Positions 1 to 8,277 of a stretch of 64,000 bases of DNA are shown one piece after another. The position numbers were made by a program, and so were the translations under genes. Source of the DNA: Alphaproteobacteria bacterium (GTDB lineage: Bacteria; Pseudomonadota; Alphaproteobacteria; Reyranellales; Reyranellaceae); the NCBI GenBank assembly GCA_017308235.1, contig JAFKFL010000009.1, positions 124,001 to 188,000 on the forward strand, written 5' to 3'. The stretch's first letter is position 1; each line of letters opens with the position of its first letter. The notes under the pieces are model-generated. The model was not told the origin of the DNA and did no database searches. It was given only the letters and a program-made list of their open reading frames with translations.

Positions 1-573
1 CGCGACTGGGTGAGCCTGACGCGCGGCCCACTCGGTATCCCCAACCTGCCGTCGCCGGAGGCCTTCGGCCAGCGCTTCGACACGCCGGCCAAGTTCTACT
101 GGATCGCCTGGGCCTTCGCCGTGGCGACGATCGCCTTCCTCTATGCGCTCTGCAGCTCGCGCATCGGCCGCACCCTGGTCGCGATCAAGCAGAACGAACC
201 GCTCACGCGGGCCCAAGGCATCTCGCCCATGCCCTACAAGCTCGCTGCCTTCGCAGTCGGCGCCGCGATCACCGGTGCCGCGGGTGGCGTCTATTGCTTC
301 GAGCTCCGGATCATCGATCCGACATTCCTCGACTTCTATTACATGCAGACTTTCCTGATCATCGTGATCATCGGCGGCACCGGCAGCTTCTGGGGCGTGA
401 TCGCCGCCGGCATCGCGCTCTCGGCCCTGCCCGAGGTGCTGCGCTTCTCCGAAGATCTGCGCATGATCATCTACGGCGTGATCCTGGTTGCGGCGATGTT
501 CGTCATGCCTTCGGGTGTCGCGGGCTGGCTGCGCGAGCGTAGGCTTACGGCCATGCGCGAGGCGCTACGATGA
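1..573 (+). CDS. livM: LivM-type branched-chain ABC permease, C-terminal part
   Basis: Inner-membrane permease of the LivHMGF (HAAT) importer family. The reading frame is open from base 1, so the gene begins upstream of the window; 190 residues are visible. Seen: hydrophobic segments around visible residues 32-52, 75-95 and 110-150, the conserved 'AIKQNE' loop followed by 'GISPMPYKL', and 'GGTGSFWGVIAAG', all characteristic of the LivM C-terminal half. The stop overlaps the livG start (ATGA), so the two are translationally coupled. With livG, livF and the hyuAB-like genes downstream it probably imports an amide, amino acid or related compound; the ligand cannot be read from this fragment. Confidence 0.93.
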   Translation, partial: RDWVSLTRGPLGIPNLPSPEAFGQRFDTPAKFYWIAWAFAVATIAFLYALCSSRIGRTLVAIKQNEPLTRAQGISPMPYKLAAFAVGAAITGAAGGVYCFELRIIDPTFLDFYYMQTFLIIVIIGGTGSFWGVIAAGIALSALPEVLRFSEDLRMIIYGVILVAAMFVMPSGVAGWLRERRLTAMREALR

Positions 574-1367
574 GCGCGATCCTGCGACTTTCCGGACTAC
601 GCAAGGCCTATGCCGGCGTGCGTGCGCTGGACGGCGTGTCGTTCGAGGTCGAAGCCGGCAGCATCACCGGCCTGATCGGACCCAACGGCTCGGGCAAGAG
701 CACGGCGATCGACTGCATCTCCGGCTTCCAGAAGCTCGACGCCGGCACGGTGACGCTCGCCGGCACTGACATCACCGGCCGACCGGCCCATCACATTGCG
801 CGCACCGGCCTGATGCGCACGTTCCAGACGGTGCGCGTCTACGAACGCCTGTCGCTCGCCGACAATCTCGCGATCGCAGCGCAGCAGTTCGATCCCGCAA
901 CCTGGGTCGACGAGTTCTTGCGCACGCGGCGCTATCGCCAGGCGGTCGAGGCGTCGGAACGACGGGCGCGCGAACTGGTCGAGCTGATCGGCCTCGAGCG
1001 CTATTACAATGCCGAGGCCGGCATTCTCTCCTACGGGCAGAAGAAGCTGGTGGCGCTTGCGGCCGCCCTGATGCCGCATCCCAAGATCGTGGTCCTCGAC
1101 GAGCCAGTGGCGGGCGTCAACCCGAGCCGTATCCGCGAGATCGAGGTGGCGCTGCAGCAGCTCAACGAAGCCGGCGAGACCTTCCTGATCGTCGAGCACA
1201 ATGTCGAATTCATCACCACCCTCTGCCACCGAGTGATCGTGCTCGAGCAGGGCCGCAAGCTGACCGAGGGCACCGCCGCCGAGATCCATACCGATCCGCG
1301 TGTGCTCGAAGCCTATCTCGGCATGACGCCTGAGATGGCCGAGGCGGAAATGCGGGGGGCCGCATGA
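570..1367 (+). CDS. livG: LivG-type ABC transporter ATP-binding protein
   Basis: Cytoplasmic ATPase that powers a branched-chain-type importer together with LivM and LivF. The 265 aa are normal for LivG. Walker A GPNGSGKST lies at residues 37-45; the signature region reads LSYGQKK and Walker B IVVLDEP follows. The C-terminal 'VLEAYLG' tail is typical of LivG/LivF. The start overlaps the livM stop and the stop overlaps the livF start (both ATGA), so this is a tightly coupled operon. The substrate is set by a binding protein outside the window; the hydantoinase-like genes that follow suggest a cyclic amide or amino-acid derivative (inference). Confidence 0.95.
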   Translation: MSAILRLSGLRKAYAGVRALDGVSFEVEAGSITGLIGPNGSGKSTAIDCISGFQKLDAGTVTLAGTDITGRPAHHIARTGLMRTFQTVRVYERLSLADNLAIAAQQFDPATWVDEFLRTRRYRQAVEASERRARELVELIGLERYYNAEAGILSYGQKKLVALAAALMPHPKIVVLDEPVAGVNPSRIREIEVALQQLNEAGETFLIVEHNVEFITTLCHRVIVLEQGRKLTEGTAAEIHTDPRVLEAYLGMTPEMAEAEMRGAA

Positions 1368-2095
1368 CGACGGCCCTGGAGCTCGACGTCGTGACAGCGG
1401 GCTACGGCGACAATCCGATCGTGCGCGAATTCTCCGCGCGCCTGGAGGCCGGCACCATCACGACACTGCTGGGCGGAAACGGCGCGGGGAAATCGACGCT
1501 CCTTCGGGCCATCTACGGCACCAACCGCCTCTTCTCCGGCCGCATTCTGTTCAAGGGAGAGGCAATCGAACGCCTGCCGCCCTGGGAACGCCTGCGGCGT
1601 GGCGTCGGTTTCGTACCGCAAGGCCGCTGCAATTTCCCGGCGATGAGTGTGGGCGAAAACCTCAAAATGGGCTGCTACACCTTGCCATCGAGCAAGCATG
1701 AAGCGGCGATCGGGCGCATGACCGACCTGTTTCCGCTCCTGCGCGAGAAATGGCGGACCGAGGCGGGCAACATGTCGGGCGGCGAGCAGCAGATCCTCGA
1801 GATGGCGATGGTGCTGTTGCTGGAGCCGAGCCTGCTGTTGCTCGATGAGCCCTCGCTCGGCCTGTCGCCACGCATGCAGGGTGACGTATTCGCGACCGTG
1901 CAACGCATCGCCGCGACCGGCGTCACCGTCCTGATCGTGGAGCAGAACGTGCGTGGCGCACTCCTGATCTCGGACCGCGCCCTGGTGATGGAGCAGGGCC
2001 GCAGATTCATGGAAGGACCGGCCGACGAAGTGCGGACCGATCCCCGGATCCGCCAGGCTTACCTCGGCGGCAACATCAAAGAGACGGCAGCGTAG
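1364..2095 (+). CDS. livF: LivF-type ABC transporter ATP-binding protein
   Basis: Second ATPase of the importer; LivF and LivG form a heterodimer on the membrane permeases. The 243 aa carry Walker A GGNGAGKST at 37-45, a canonical signature MSGGEQQ, and Walker B LLLLDEPSLGLSP. The protein ends in 'IRQAYLGGN', the usual LivF tail. ATGA overlap with livG; the hyuA-like gene begins 17 bp after the stop, so transport and hydrolysis are very likely co-transcribed. A different LivF lies at 25583-26302, so the window contains two independent Liv systems. Confidence 0.95.
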   Translation: MTTALELDVVTAGYGDNPIVREFSARLEAGTITTLLGGNGAGKSTLLRAIYGTNRLFSGRILFKGEAIERLPPWERLRRGVGFVPQGRCNFPAMSVGENLKMGCYTLPSSKHEAAIGRMTDLFPLLREKWRTEAGNMSGGEQQILEMAMVLLLEPSLLLLDEPSLGLSPRMQGDVFATVQRIAATGVTVLIVEQNVRGALLISDRALVMEQGRRFMEGPADEVRTDPRIRQAYLGGNIKETAA

Positions 2096-2112
2096 AGGAA
2101 GGTAGTGCACTG

Positions 2113-4188
2113 ATGGACAAGGCAAGACTGGCAGTCGATATCGGCGGCACGTTCACCGATCTCGCTCTCGAAGCGAACGGCAAGCGCATCAGCGTCAAGG
2201 TGCTCACGACGCCGCGCGCGCCGGAGGAAGGCGTGCTGACCGGCATTACGGAGATCCTGAAGCAGTCGGGCGTGAAACCGGCCGATCTCGCGCTCATCAT
2301 CCACGGCACGACCTTGGCCACCAACGCCATAATCGAGCGCAAGGGCGCCCGGACGGCGCTGGTCGTCACCGAAGGCTTCCGCGATTCGATCGAGATGGCG
2401 TTCGAGCATCGCTTCGAGCAGTACGACATCTTCATGCAGAAACCGCCGCCGCTGGTGGCGCGCGATCTGCGCTTCGGCATCCCCGAGCGCCTCGACGGGC
2501 GCGGCAATGTCCTGCTGCCGCTCGACGAAGCGGCGGTGCGCACGCTTGCACCGAAGCTCAAGGCGCAGAAGGTCGAGGCGGTCGCGATCGGCTATATGCA
2601 CGCCTATCTCGACGGCAAGCATGAGCGGCGCACGCGCGACATCCTGGCCGAGCTCCTGCCCGACCTCTCGTTCACGCTGTCGAGCGAGGCATCCCCCGAA
2701 ATCCGCGAATACGAGCGCTGGTCGACTGCCGTCGCCAACGCCTACGTGCAGCCGGTGATGGACCGCTACCTCGGTCGCCTCGACACGGCGTTGCGCAAGC
2801 AGGGCTTCACCTGTCCGCTGTTCATGATCACATCAGGCGGCGGCCTGGCAGCGCTCGAAACCGCGCGCAAATTCCCGATCCGGCTGGTCGAGTCGGGGCC
2901 GGCCGGCGGCGCCATCCTGGCGGCGGCGCTGGCGCGCCAGTGCGGCCTCGACAAGGTGCTGTCGTTCGACATGGGCGGCACGACCGCGAAGATATGCCTG
3001 ATCGACAATGGCGAGCCGCAGCATTCGCGCACCTTCGAGGTCGCGCGCCAGTACAGGTTCCTGAAGGGCAGCGGCCTGCCGCTGCGCATTCCGGTCATCG
3101 AGATGGTCGAGATCGGTGCAGGCGGCGGCTCGATCGCCCACGTCGATACGCTGTCGCGCATCAATGTCGGCCCCGAAAGTGCGGGCGCGGAGCCCGGTCC
3201 CGCGAGCTACGGCCGCGGCGGTACCGAGCCCACCGTGACAGACGCCGATGTGGTGCTGGGCCGCATCGATCCGGGCTATTTCGCGGGCGGCACGATCAAG
3301 CTCTCGCCCGAGAGTGCGGGCGGCGCCGTCGACAAGGCCGTCGGCACGCCGCTTGGCCTGAAACGCCTCGACGCGGCGTTCGGCGTGAGCGAGATCGTCG
3401 AGGAGAACATGGCCAATGCCGCGCGCGTGCATGCCGTCGAACGCGGCAAGGAGCTGCAGGCGCGCACCATGATCGCCTTCGGTGGCGCCGCACCTATCCA
3501 TGCCGCGCGGCTCGCCGAAAAGCTCGGCATCGACCGCGTGCTGGTGCCGGAAGGTGCCGGCGTCGGCTCGGCCGTCGGCTTCCTGATGGCGCCGGTGGCC
3601 TACGAGGTCGTGCGCAGCCGTTATGTGCAGCTCGACCAGGACAAGTTCGATCCGGCGTTCGTGAATCGGCTGTTCGCCGAGATGCATGCCGAGGCGGAGG
3701 CCGTCGTGAAAGCGGGCGCACCGCAGGCCAAGCTTACCGCAACCCGAACCGCCGACATGCGCTACCGCGGCCAGGGCCACGAGATCACGGTCGACCTGCC
3801 GCCGGGTGAGTTCACGGCAGCCTCGCGCGAGAAGCTGATCAAGCTCTACGAAGAAGGCTATGCCGCGACCTTCGGCCGGACCATTCCGGGTCTTACCGTC
3901 GAGATCATGAACTGGACCCTGCGGCTCGCCGCCGAGCAGCCACCGATGCCGAAAAGTCCGCCGCAGCCGGCCGACAAGCCGGCCAAGGCGCGCAGCCGCC
4001 GATCGGTCTACGATCCGGCCGATCAGGACATGAAAGAAGTGGCGGTCTATCATCGAGCCGACCTTTCGATTGGCAGCTACGTGCCCGGCCCGGCGGTGAT
4101 CACCGAGGACGAGACGACGACGATTGTTCCCAAGAGCTTTGCCGCGCGCCTCAGCCCGATCGGCGCCATCCTGTTGGAGAAGGTGTGA
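2113..4188 (+). CDS. hyuA: Hydantoinase/oxoprolinase family protein, HyuA-like subunit
   Basis: HyuA-type subunit of ATP-dependent N-methylhydantoinase, 5-oxoprolinase or acetone/acetophenone-carboxylase-like enzymes. At 691 aa it has the usual length. The N-terminal actin-like nucleotide site starts with VDIGGTFTD at residues 8-16, followed by HGTTLATNAIIERKGA and later SFDMGGTTAK; the C-terminal third ends with a GPAVITEDETTT segment typical of the family. It sits directly after livF and 2 bp before the HyuB-like ATG, so the two subunits should be made together. The exact substrate (hydantoin, oxoproline, ketone) cannot be decided from sequence; the Liv importer favours an amino-acid-like ring compound (inference). 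Confidence 0.93.
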   Translation: MDKARLAVDIGGTFTDLALEANGKRISVKVLTTPRAPEEGVLTGITEILKQSGVKPADLALIIHGTTLATNAIIERKGARTALVVTEGFRDSIEMAFEHRFEQYDIFMQKPPPLVARDLRFGIPERLDGRGNVLLPLDEAAVRTLAPKLKAQKVEAVAIGYMHAYLDGKHERRTRDILAELLPDLSFTLSSEASPEIREYERWSTAVANAYVQPVMDRYLGRLDTALRKQGFTCPLFMITSGGGLAALETARKFPIRLVESGPAGGAILAAALARQCGLDKVLSFDMGGTTAKICLIDNGEPQHSRTFEVARQYRFLKGSGLPLRIPVIEMVEIGAGGGSIAHVDTLSRINVGPESAGAEPGPASYGRGGTEPTVTDADVVLGRIDPGYFAGGTIKLSPESAGGAVDKAVGTPLGLKRLDAAFGVSEIVEENMANAARVHAVERGKELQARTMIAFGGAAPIHAARLAEKLGIDRVLVPEGAGVGSAVGFLMAPVAYEVVRSRYVQLDQDKFDPAFVNRLFAEMHAEAEAVVKAGAPQAKLTATRTADMRYRGQGHEITVDLPPGEFTAASREKLIKLYEEGYAATFGRTIPGLTVEIMNWTLRLAAEQPPMPKSPPQPADKPAKARSRRSVYDPADQDMKEVAVYHRADLSIGSYVPGPAVITEDETTTIVPKSFAARLSPIGAILLEKV

Positions 4189-4190
4189 CC

Positions 4191-5927
4191 ATGAACATCA
4201 ACGATCCGCTCTCCCCCATCCGCCTGCAGCTCATGTGGGACCGCCTGATCGCGGTCGTCGAGGAACAGGCGCTGGCGCTGATCCGCACTGGCTTCTCGAC
4301 ATCCACGCGTGAGGCCGGCGACCTCTCGGCCGGCGTGTTCGATCTCGACGGCGCGATGCTGGCACAGGCGGTGACCGGCACGCCGGGTCATATCAACTCG
4401 ATGGCCCGCGCGGTGCGCCACTTCCTGGAGAAGTTCCCGGCCCCGACGATGAAGGAAGGCGACATCTTCCTGACCAACGATCCGTGGAAAGGCACCGGCC
4501 ATCTGCACGACTTCACCTTCGTCACGCCGACCTTCCGGCGCGGCAAGATGGTGGCGTTGTTCGCCTCGACCTGCCACGTGGTCGATATCGGCGGCCGCGG
4601 CATGACGACCGACGCGCGCAACGTCCACGAGGAAGGCCTCTACGTGCCGCTGATGCGCTTCGCGCATGCCGGCACGGTCGACCAGACCCTGATCGACATC
4701 GTGACCGCCAACGTGCGCGAGCCGGTGCAGGTGATAGGTGACCTCTACTCGCTCGCGACCTGCAACGAGATCGGCTGCCGGCGGCTGATCGAGATGATGG
4801 ACGAGTTCGCGATCGACGATCTCGACCGGCTGGGCAACCACGTCCTCGAGAAATCGAAGCAGGCCTCGCTCGAGGCGATCCGCAAGATCAAGCCCGGCGA
4901 GTACAAGTTCTCGATGCGCGTCGACGGCTACGACAAGCCGATCGACCTCGTCGCCACCATGAAGATCGGACCGACTGGCATCGACGTCGACTTCGCCGGC
5001 ACCTCGGGCGTGTCGGCCTACGGCATCAACGTGCCGGTCTGCTACACCGAGGCCTATTCCTCCTTCGGCGTAAAATGCATCGTGGCGCCCAAGGTGCCGA
5101 ACAACGAGGGCTCGCTGTCGGTGATCCGCGTCACCGCTCCGCCCGACTCGATCCTGAATGCGCGCAAGCCCGCGCCTGTGGCGGCTCGGCACGTCACGGG
5201 CCAGATGCTGCCTGACGTGATGTTCGGCTGCCTGCACCAGGCCTTGGGCGGCCATGTGCCGGCCGAAGGCACGTCCTGCCTGTGGAACCTGTTTGCGCTT
5301 GGTGGCCCCGGCGCCACCGACGGTGATCCGGCGGAGACGGTGCATGCCCAGCCGTTCAGCGTCATGAGCTTCCATGCCGGCGGTACGGGTGCACGGCCCG
5401 GCGCGGATGGCCTCTCGGCCACGGCGTTTCCGAGCGGCGTGCGCAACGTGCCGATCGAGGTCAACGAGGCGGTGTCGCCCGTCGTCGTGTGGCGCAAGGA
5501 GTACCGCCAGGATTCGGGCGGCGCCGGCGAGTTCCGCGGCGGGCTGGGCCAGATCATGGAAGTGGGCACGCTCGACACGGCGCCCTTTGCACTCAGCGCC
5601 TACTACGACCGCATCGACCATCCGGCGCGCGGCCGCGACGGCGGCCTCAATGGCGCCGCCGGCCGGGTCAGCCTGACCTCAGGCCAGACCTTGCGCGGAA
5701 AGGGCCTGCAGACCGTGGCGGCCAAGGACCGCGTGATCATCGCCATGCCGGGCGGCGGCGGGCTCGGCAATCCGCGCAAGCGGCCGACATCGGCAGTGGC
5801 CGACGACGTGCGGCAGGGGTTCATCTCCGCCGAATCGGCGCGACGCGACTATGGTGTCGCGGTGAACGATGACGGCACGGTCGACGAGAGCGAGACGGCG
5901 AAGCTGCGTGCCATTGCGGCCGAATAG
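4191..5927 (+). CDS. hyuB: Hydantoinase B/oxoprolinase family protein, HyuB-like subunit
   Basis: Partner subunit of the HyuA-like protein; 578 aa, normal for HyuB. Family landmarks: an N-terminal 'IRLQLMWDRLIAVVEEQA' segment, 'STREAGDLSAGVFD', 'GDIFLTNDPW', the metal-site-like 'GHLHDFTFV', and a C-terminal 'PGGGGLGNPRKR' signature. The ATG at 4191 is preferred over the in-frame GTG at 4185, which would overlap the hyuA stop. The gene is followed after 27 bp by an LLM oxidoreductase gene, linking the hydrolase to a flavin enzyme. In known members the two subunits together perform ATP-dependent ring opening or carboxylation. Confidence 0.93.
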   Translation: MNINDPLSPIRLQLMWDRLIAVVEEQALALIRTGFSTSTREAGDLSAGVFDLDGAMLAQAVTGTPGHINSMARAVRHFLEKFPAPTMKEGDIFLTNDPWKGTGHLHDFTFVTPTFRRGKMVALFASTCHVVDIGGRGMTTDARNVHEEGLYVPLMRFAHAGTVDQTLIDIVTANVREPVQVIGDLYSLATCNEIGCRRLIEMMDEFAIDDLDRLGNHVLEKSKQASLEAIRKIKPGEYKFSMRVDGYDKPIDLVATMKIGPTGIDVDFAGTSGVSAYGINVPVCYTEAYSSFGVKCIVAPKVPNNEGSLSVIRVTAPPDSILNARKPAPVAARHVTGQMLPDVMFGCLHQALGGHVPAEGTSCLWNLFALGGPGATDGDPAETVHAQPFSVMSFHAGGTGARPGADGLSATAFPSGVRNVPIEVNEAVSPVVVWRKEYRQDSGGAGEFRGGLGQIMEVGTLDTAPFALSAYYDRIDHPARGRDGGLNGAAGRVSLTSGQTLRGKGLQTVAAKDRVIIAMPGGGGLGNPRKRPTSAVADDVRQGFISAESARRDYGVAVNDDGTVDESETAKLRAIAAE

Positions 5928-5954
5928 CGAGCCGAACAACAGGGGGCGAAGACG

Positions 5955-6962
5955 ATGCGCGTGAGTGCCGGCCTGCCGACCGGAATGGAAGGCCTGACCT
6001 ATCCGATCCCCTTCTCCGACCCGGAGAACGTGATCCGGATCGCCCAGGCGGCAGAAAAGTTCGGCTACGACTCGGTGTGGGGCAACGACCACATGACGAC
6101 GCAGAATTATGTGCGTGCCGAGTTCCCCGTTCCGCCGCGCTTCTGGGAACCGCTGGTCACCTACGCCTTCGTGCTCTCCAACACCAAGACGCTCAAAGTC
6201 GGCACCGGCATCCTGGTGCTACCCATGCGGCACGACATCGTGGTGACGGCAAAGCAGATCGCCACCCTCGACCATTTCGGCAAGGGCCGCCTCGAACTGG
6301 GCGTCGGCATCGGCGCCTACCGCGAGGAGTTCAAGGCGCTACAGCCCGACAGCGGCATGGAACGCGGCGATATCGTCGACGAGGGACTGCAGGCGCTGAA
6401 CCTTCTGTTCAAGGAGCGCGTCGCGAGCTTCGACGGCAAGTTCTACAAGTTCCGCGACGTCGAGCTCTTCCCCAAGCCCTACCAGAAGAAGCTGCCGATC
6501 TATGTCGGCGGCAACAACGCCAACAACATCCGCCGCACCGTGCAGTGGGCCGACGGCTGGCTGCCGGCCGGCATGCATGTCGATCGCCTGCGCGCCGGCG
6601 TGAAGAGCTTGCGCGAGGAGGCCGAGAAGGCCGGCCGCGACTGGCGGACCATCGAGGTCTGCCCGCAGTTCATCGTCCATATCGGCAAGACGCGCCAGGC
6701 CGCGATCGAGAGCTTCCGCAAGAGCCAGATGAACAAGCACCTGGTCTCGCTCGCCAAGTCGACGCTGAAGGGCCAGGGCGCGGTGGCGCACGAGGACATC
6801 AACCTGATCGGCACGCCGTCGGAGATCGTCGAGAAAGCGCTGGCCTTCCGCGACGCCGGCGTCACCCACCTGCTCGGCCTCTACTTCGCCGCCAATTCCG
6901 TGCAGGAGCTTTTGGACCAAATGCAGGTCTTCGCCGAAGAGGTCATCCCGAAGGTCAAGTGA
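5955..6962 (+). CDS. LLM class flavin-dependent oxidoreductase (1 of 12)
   Basis: Bacterial-luciferase-like TIM-barrel enzyme, 335 aa, likely using reduced FMN (or F420) for monooxygenation or hydride transfer. Seen: N-terminal 'SAGLPTGMEG', 'SVWGNDHM', the barrel strand 'LKVGTGILVLP', 'ATLDHFGKGRLELGVGIGAY' and 'PIYVGGNNANNIRR'. It is last but one in the Liv-HyuAB operon, 27 bp after hyuB with AGGGGGCGAA upstream, so it probably acts on the same imported compound. It is closely related to the LLM at 18368-19360 (shared LPTG-EG start and WGNDH-TQ-YVR pattern). Cofactor and substrate are not readable; F420 is uncommon in alphaproteobacteria, so FMN is my default. Confidence 0.92.
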   Translation: MRVSAGLPTGMEGLTYPIPFSDPENVIRIAQAAEKFGYDSVWGNDHMTTQNYVRAEFPVPPRFWEPLVTYAFVLSNTKTLKVGTGILVLPMRHDIVVTAKQIATLDHFGKGRLELGVGIGAYREEFKALQPDSGMERGDIVDEGLQALNLLFKERVASFDGKFYKFRDVELFPKPYQKKLPIYVGGNNANNIRRTVQWADGWLPAGMHVDRLRAGVKSLREEAEKAGRDWRTIEVCPQFIVHIGKTRQAAIESFRKSQMNKHLVSLAKSTLKGQGAVAHEDINLIGTPSEIVEKALAFRDAGVTHLLGLYFAANSVQELLDQMQVFAEEVIPKVK

Positions 6963-6979
6963 TGTAGAGGAGACACCGC

Positions 6980-7372
6980 ATGGACCGGTTCACCGGCGGA
7001 TGCCTGTGCGGCAACGTCCGATTCGTGGCGTCGGGCCGCCCCTATCGGGTCGGCATGTGCCACTGTCTCGACTGCCGCAAGAATCACGGCGCCCTTTTTC
7101 ATGCTTCCGCGGTGTTCCCCCAGGACGCGGTGACGATCGAAGGCGAAACACGCGACTACGCCGGGCGGTTTTTCTGTCCCCGCTGCGGCTCGCCCGTTTT
7201 TGGACGCTTCGGCGATGAAATCGGCGTGAACCTGGGGTCCCTGGATGCCCCTGATCAACTGAAGCCGACCTACGAACTCTGGACCATCCGCCGCGAGTCC
7301 TGGTTGCCGCCGTTTCCGCTCAAGAGACGATACGACCGCAATCGCGAAGCCACAGGTCGCTCTGAGGAGTAG
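6980..7372 (+). CDS. GFA family protein (Mss4-like zinc fold)
   Basis: Small 130-aa protein of the glutathione-dependent formaldehyde-activating (GFA/CENP-V) family. Zinc ligands are visible: C8-x-C10, C27-x-C29-x2-C32 ('CHCLDCRKNHG') and C66-x2-C69 ('CPRCGSPVFG'). A strong Shine-Dalgarno (AGGAGAC) precedes the ATG, 17 bp after the LLM stop, so it probably closes the livMGF-hyuAB-LLM operon. Most family members have no proven reaction; a role in handling small aldehydes released by oxidative or hydrolytic steps is possible but is inference. Confidence 0.9.
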   Translation: MDRFTGGCLCGNVRFVASGRPYRVGMCHCLDCRKNHGALFHASAVFPQDAVTIEGETRDYAGRFFCPRCGSPVFGRFGDEIGVNLGSLDAPDQLKPTYELWTIRRESWLPPFPLKRRYDRNREATGRSEE

Positions 7373-7389
7373 AAGCGACCCGCCGTGGG

Positions 7390-8277
7390 CTACGCTGTCA
7401 CGTCGGCAAAACGCACGGGGCCGCCGAGCCAGCAGCCTTGCACGACCCCCGACCCATCGATGCGAAACCGCAGAAGGATTTCGCTCGGCCGTCCCATCGC
7501 CCGACCCTGGCGTATGCGGACAAGCTGCTCATTGGCCGCGACAAGACCGTTCTCGAGAAGCCCGAACGCCAGTGCCGCCGCGGCGATGCCGGTCGCAGGA
7601 TCCTCTGGATACCCGGACGATTTGGGGAACTGGCGTGCGTCGAATATCTGATTGTCCCGATCGGACGGAGCATAGGGATAAAGACCCGTCGACCCGATGC
7701 GCTCGCAGAGCGCCTCCATGCGACTGAAGTCCGGCTGCAGCCCGTCGAGCACCGACGTGCTCTTGAGGGGAACCAGGGTTTTCACGCGGCTTGTGCTGGC
7801 GTTCTGGATGGGCAACGGCGCCAGCTCGTTCGAGGTGATGCCCAGGACGGACAGGATCTCAGCTTCGGCAGGTCCGTTGCGCGGCAAAGTCTCCACGCGG
7901 CCCTTCGGCTGCGTGATCTCGACGGAAACGTCGCCGCTGCCGGCGCCGGTAATCCGGGCATCGACGCGACCACTGAGCGTGGAAACCGAGATCCGATCTT
8001 CCAGCAGCCGGCCCAAACGGTTCAGCAGCCAGACCGCGCCCACAGTCGCGTGCCCACACATCTCCATTTCGTGGTTGGGGACCCAGAAGCGAAAGGCGAA
8101 GTCGCAATCCGATCCGGTTGGAGCGGGCAACACGAACCCGCTCTCATGCCCGTAGGTGCGGGCCACGGCCTGCATGTCCGCGTCCGACATGCCTGATGCG
8201 TCCACCACGATCGGCGCCGGATTGCCGCCTTGCGGACCCGCTCCGAAAATACTGAGAAGATGCACCTTATGGGTCAT
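7390..8277 (-). CDS. PhzF family isomerase
   Basis: PhzF/DapF-fold protein, 295 aa. The family includes the phenazine isomerase PhzF, but most members are uncharacterised isomerases acting on small acids. The three catalytic-site positions of PhzF are recognisable: Glu45 in 'YGHESGFV', His76 in 'MCGHATVG' and Asp226 in 'GYPEDPATG'. Its ATG overlaps the stop of the upstream LLM gene (8274-8277, ATGA), so it is the last gene of the leftward LLM operon from 11424. It converges with the GFA gene with 17 bp between stops. No other phenazine genes are present, so phenazine synthesis is not supported. Confidence 0.9.
   Translation of the reverse strand: MTHKVHLLSIFGAGPQGGNPAPIVVDASGMSDADMQAVARTYGHESGFVLPAPTGSDCDFAFRFWVPNHEMEMCGHATVGAVWLLNRLGRLLEDRISVSTLSGRVDARITGAGSGDVSVEITQPKGRVETLPRNGPAEAEILSVLGITSNELAPLPIQNASTSRVKTLVPLKSTSVLDGLQPDFSRMEALCERIGSTGLYPYAPSDRDNQIFDARQFPKSSGYPEDPATGIAAAALAFGLLENGLVAANEQLVRIRQGRAMGRPSEILLRFRIDGSGVVQGCWLGGPVRFADVTA

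Noticed and set aside
7390..8277. Phenazine biosynthesis from the PhzF homologue
   Set aside because: No other phz genes; the PhzF fold is shared by many unrelated isomerases.
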